A DNA stretch of 6,581 nucleotides, taken from NCBI GenBank assembly GCA_003565035.1, contig PXDP01000401.1:1-6581 (forward strand), read 5' to 3'. The notes beneath the pieces were generated by a model. It did not search any database. It was not told the origin of the DNA and saw nothing but the letters and a program-made list of their open reading frames with translations. How positions within the stretch are numbered: position 1 is the stretch's first letter; each line of letters opens with the position of its first letter. Made by a program: the position numbers and the translations under genes. The DNA is from PVC group bacterium (GTDB lineage: Bacteria > Verrucomicrobiota > Kiritimatiellia > SS1-B-03-39 > UBA6053). Positions 5,885 through 6,581 of this stretch are shown one piece after another.

Positions 5885-5915
5885 AGTTTGTATGTGAACA
5901 GTTTACCTACGAACT
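5885..5915. promoter_or_regulatory. Candidate MarR operator: 31-bp imperfect palindrome upstream of marR
   Basis: The sequence is symmetrical about A5900, with 12 of 15 base pairs matching outward. The core is GTGAACAGTTTAC (5894-5906), flanked by matching outer arms AGTTTGTA (5885-5892) and TACGAACT (5908-5915). It ends 1 bp from the marR start codon and so would overlap the marR leader or promoter, as expected for autorepression. The symmetry is seen directly; binding by this MarR is inferred from position and family habit. Confidence 0.5.
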
Positions 5916-6235
5916 AAATATTCACCGCAAAATCACAAGAGAAAACAAAAAAAATTTAACCCTTAAAATAGCTGTTTATTTTTAGAGCCTGATATCCCGG
6001 CTTTTCTGCTCTGTGCTTTCCTTTCCGAGACTCTGGGATTGATTAAATCGAAAGGCCCCTTACTCAAAAGTTCAAAGAGACATTCACCGCCAGGGAGTTC
6101 TCCTCAACTAGCCCCGTTTCCCAGACGTAATGACAAAACCCACCGCAGCCCGCTCGCTAAAGCATCGCGATTAACTTCCGCGAACGCGGGACTCGGAACT
6201 CATTCCACGAAATAATTTTCAGTCACCTGTTTATC
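5916..6235. other. Intergenic region without a recognised gene
   Basis: This stretch separates divergent marR and the right-hand membrane-protein gene. From 5916 to about 5992 it is markedly AT-rich, with an A-run at 5947-5954 and a short TTTAA-CCC-TTAAA palindrome (5955-5967); this is likely the promoter area of marR, but no good -10/-35 pair could be fixed. From about 6000 to 6235 composition is mixed, with a small GC palindrome CCGCG-AA-CGCGG at 6178-6189. No tRNA-like fold, no long open frame and no clear promoter or ribosome-binding site for the gene at 6236 was seen. Confidence 0.6.
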
Positions 6236-6581
6236 ATGTACTCCCCCGAAACCCACTGGCTCTTCCCCGCTCTGGCCTGGGGGTCCGGACTGATTCTCCT
6301 CGGTCTTGCCCTCTGGCCCTGGACCGCCCGGCTGTTCCGCGGCCTGCCCGACCGCGGCGCGTCGCTGATCATCCCCGGCGGCATCTTCATTTACCTCTTC
6401 GCCGCCCAACTTCTCTGGCGCACCCATCTCCTCACCCTTCATCCGGTCTGGATGAACCTCATCGTCATCACCCTCGCCCTCATCGGCTGGACACGCTTCC
6501 CGCCAAAGCCCGTCCTCCCCGACCGCATTGCGGTCCGCAACGGACTCATCGTCTTCACCCTCGCCTTTTTCTTCTGGGCCG
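6236..6581 (+). CDS. Polytopic membrane protein, N-terminal part, DUF2298/YYY-like (runs off right edge)
   Basis: An open frame from ATG 6236 continues to the window end: 115 codons, C-ending as in the other + strand genes. Predicted membrane helices lie at about 9-28, 44-62, 70-86 and 100-115. The loop after helix 1 reads TARLFRGLPDRGASLIIPGGI (residues 30-50, written in two parts: TARLFRGLPDRG and ASLIIPGGI). This layout, helix then R/LF..LPDRG then a Gly-containing helix, resembles the start of the DUF2298 (Chlor_Arch_YYY) membrane proteins, which look like lipid-linked-sugar glycosyltransferases but lack a firm biochemical role. The diagnostic later part is outside the window, so the family call is from memory of the pattern and only moderate. 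No ribosome-binding site is seen before the ATG; it appears to be the first gene of its unit. Confidence 0.75.
   Translation, partial: MYSPETHWLFPALAWGSGLILLGLALWPWTARLFRGLPDRGASLIIPGGIFIYLFAAQLLWRTHLLTLHPVWMNLIVITLALIGWTRFPPKPVLPDRIAVRNGLIVFTLAFFFWA

Noticed and set aside
5947..5967. TTTAA-GGG-TTAAA stem followed by a T-run on the - strand, terminator-like
   Set aside because: The stem is only 5 A/T pairs, too weak for an intrinsic terminator, and lies upstream of marR where a promoter is expected.
6130..6174. Mini-ORF of 14 codons (MTKPTAARSLKHRD) before the right-edge gene
   Set aside because: Too short, no ribosome-binding site and no sign of a leader-peptide attenuator downstream; chance frames of this size are common.
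6178..6189. Small palindrome CCGCG-AA-CGCGG
   Set aside because: A 5-bp stem with a 2-nt centre in GC-rich DNA is expected by chance; no context supports a function.
6200..6442. - strand frame of 80 codons at the right edge
   Set aside because: Gly/Glu-rich shadow opposite the + strand membrane-protein frame, which has consistent hydrophobic helices and matching codon use.

Overview
The window reads as chromosomal DNA of a high-GC bacterium, most likely from the Verrucomicrobiota/Kiritimatiellota/Lentisphaerota side of the PVC group. That placement is an inference: it rests on the paired bactofilin genes, the weak use of Shine-Dalgarno sites and the general look of the proteins, and no rRNA or marker gene fixes it. 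The + strand is strongly C-rich outside the ABC-marR block, so + strand genes use C-ending codons and the gat genes on the - strand use G-ending codons.

Layout. (1) Positions 1-715, - strand: gatC followed closely by the 5' part of gatA, two subunits of the tRNA-dependent amidotransferase. The rest of gatA lies off the left edge. (2) Positions 873-3424, + strand: a compact operon of three genes. It holds a bactofilin with an Asn-Gln-Gly-Gly repeat tail, a second bactofilin-like protein with an N-terminal four-cysteine zinc ribbon, and a MurC/Mpl-like Mur ligase. The junctions are tight: a 15-bp gap folding into a hairpin over the second start codon, then an ATGA stop/start overlap. (3) Positions 3442-3495: a perfect 22-bp inverted repeat whose arms are themselves palindromic, between convergent genes and running into the 3' end of the ABC gene. 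(4) Positions 3464-5883, - strand: a marR-type regulator followed by an ABC exporter half-transporter, also with an ATGA overlap and preceded by a long imperfect palindrome that is a candidate operator. Codon use here is balanced, unlike the flanks, which suggests separate ancestry. (5) Positions 5884-6235: an intergenic stretch, AT-rich near marR, without a convincing gene. (6) Position 6236 to the right edge, + strand: the N-terminus of a polytopic membrane protein that resembles the DUF2298/YYY family.

How the genes may work together. The gat genes serve Gln-tRNA/Asn-tRNA synthesis. The bactofilin operon looks like a cell-envelope or cell-shape unit: bactofilins are self-assembling cytoskeletal proteins known in several bacteria to position or scaffold peptidoglycan enzymes, and the coupled Mur ligase would be an unusual direct genetic link to a cell-wall precursor or recycling reaction. 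The marR-ABC pair is a typical self-regulated export cassette. The most notable material is the bactofilin/zinc-ribbon bactofilin/Mur ligase operon, the non-standard motifs in that ligase, and the nested palindrome.
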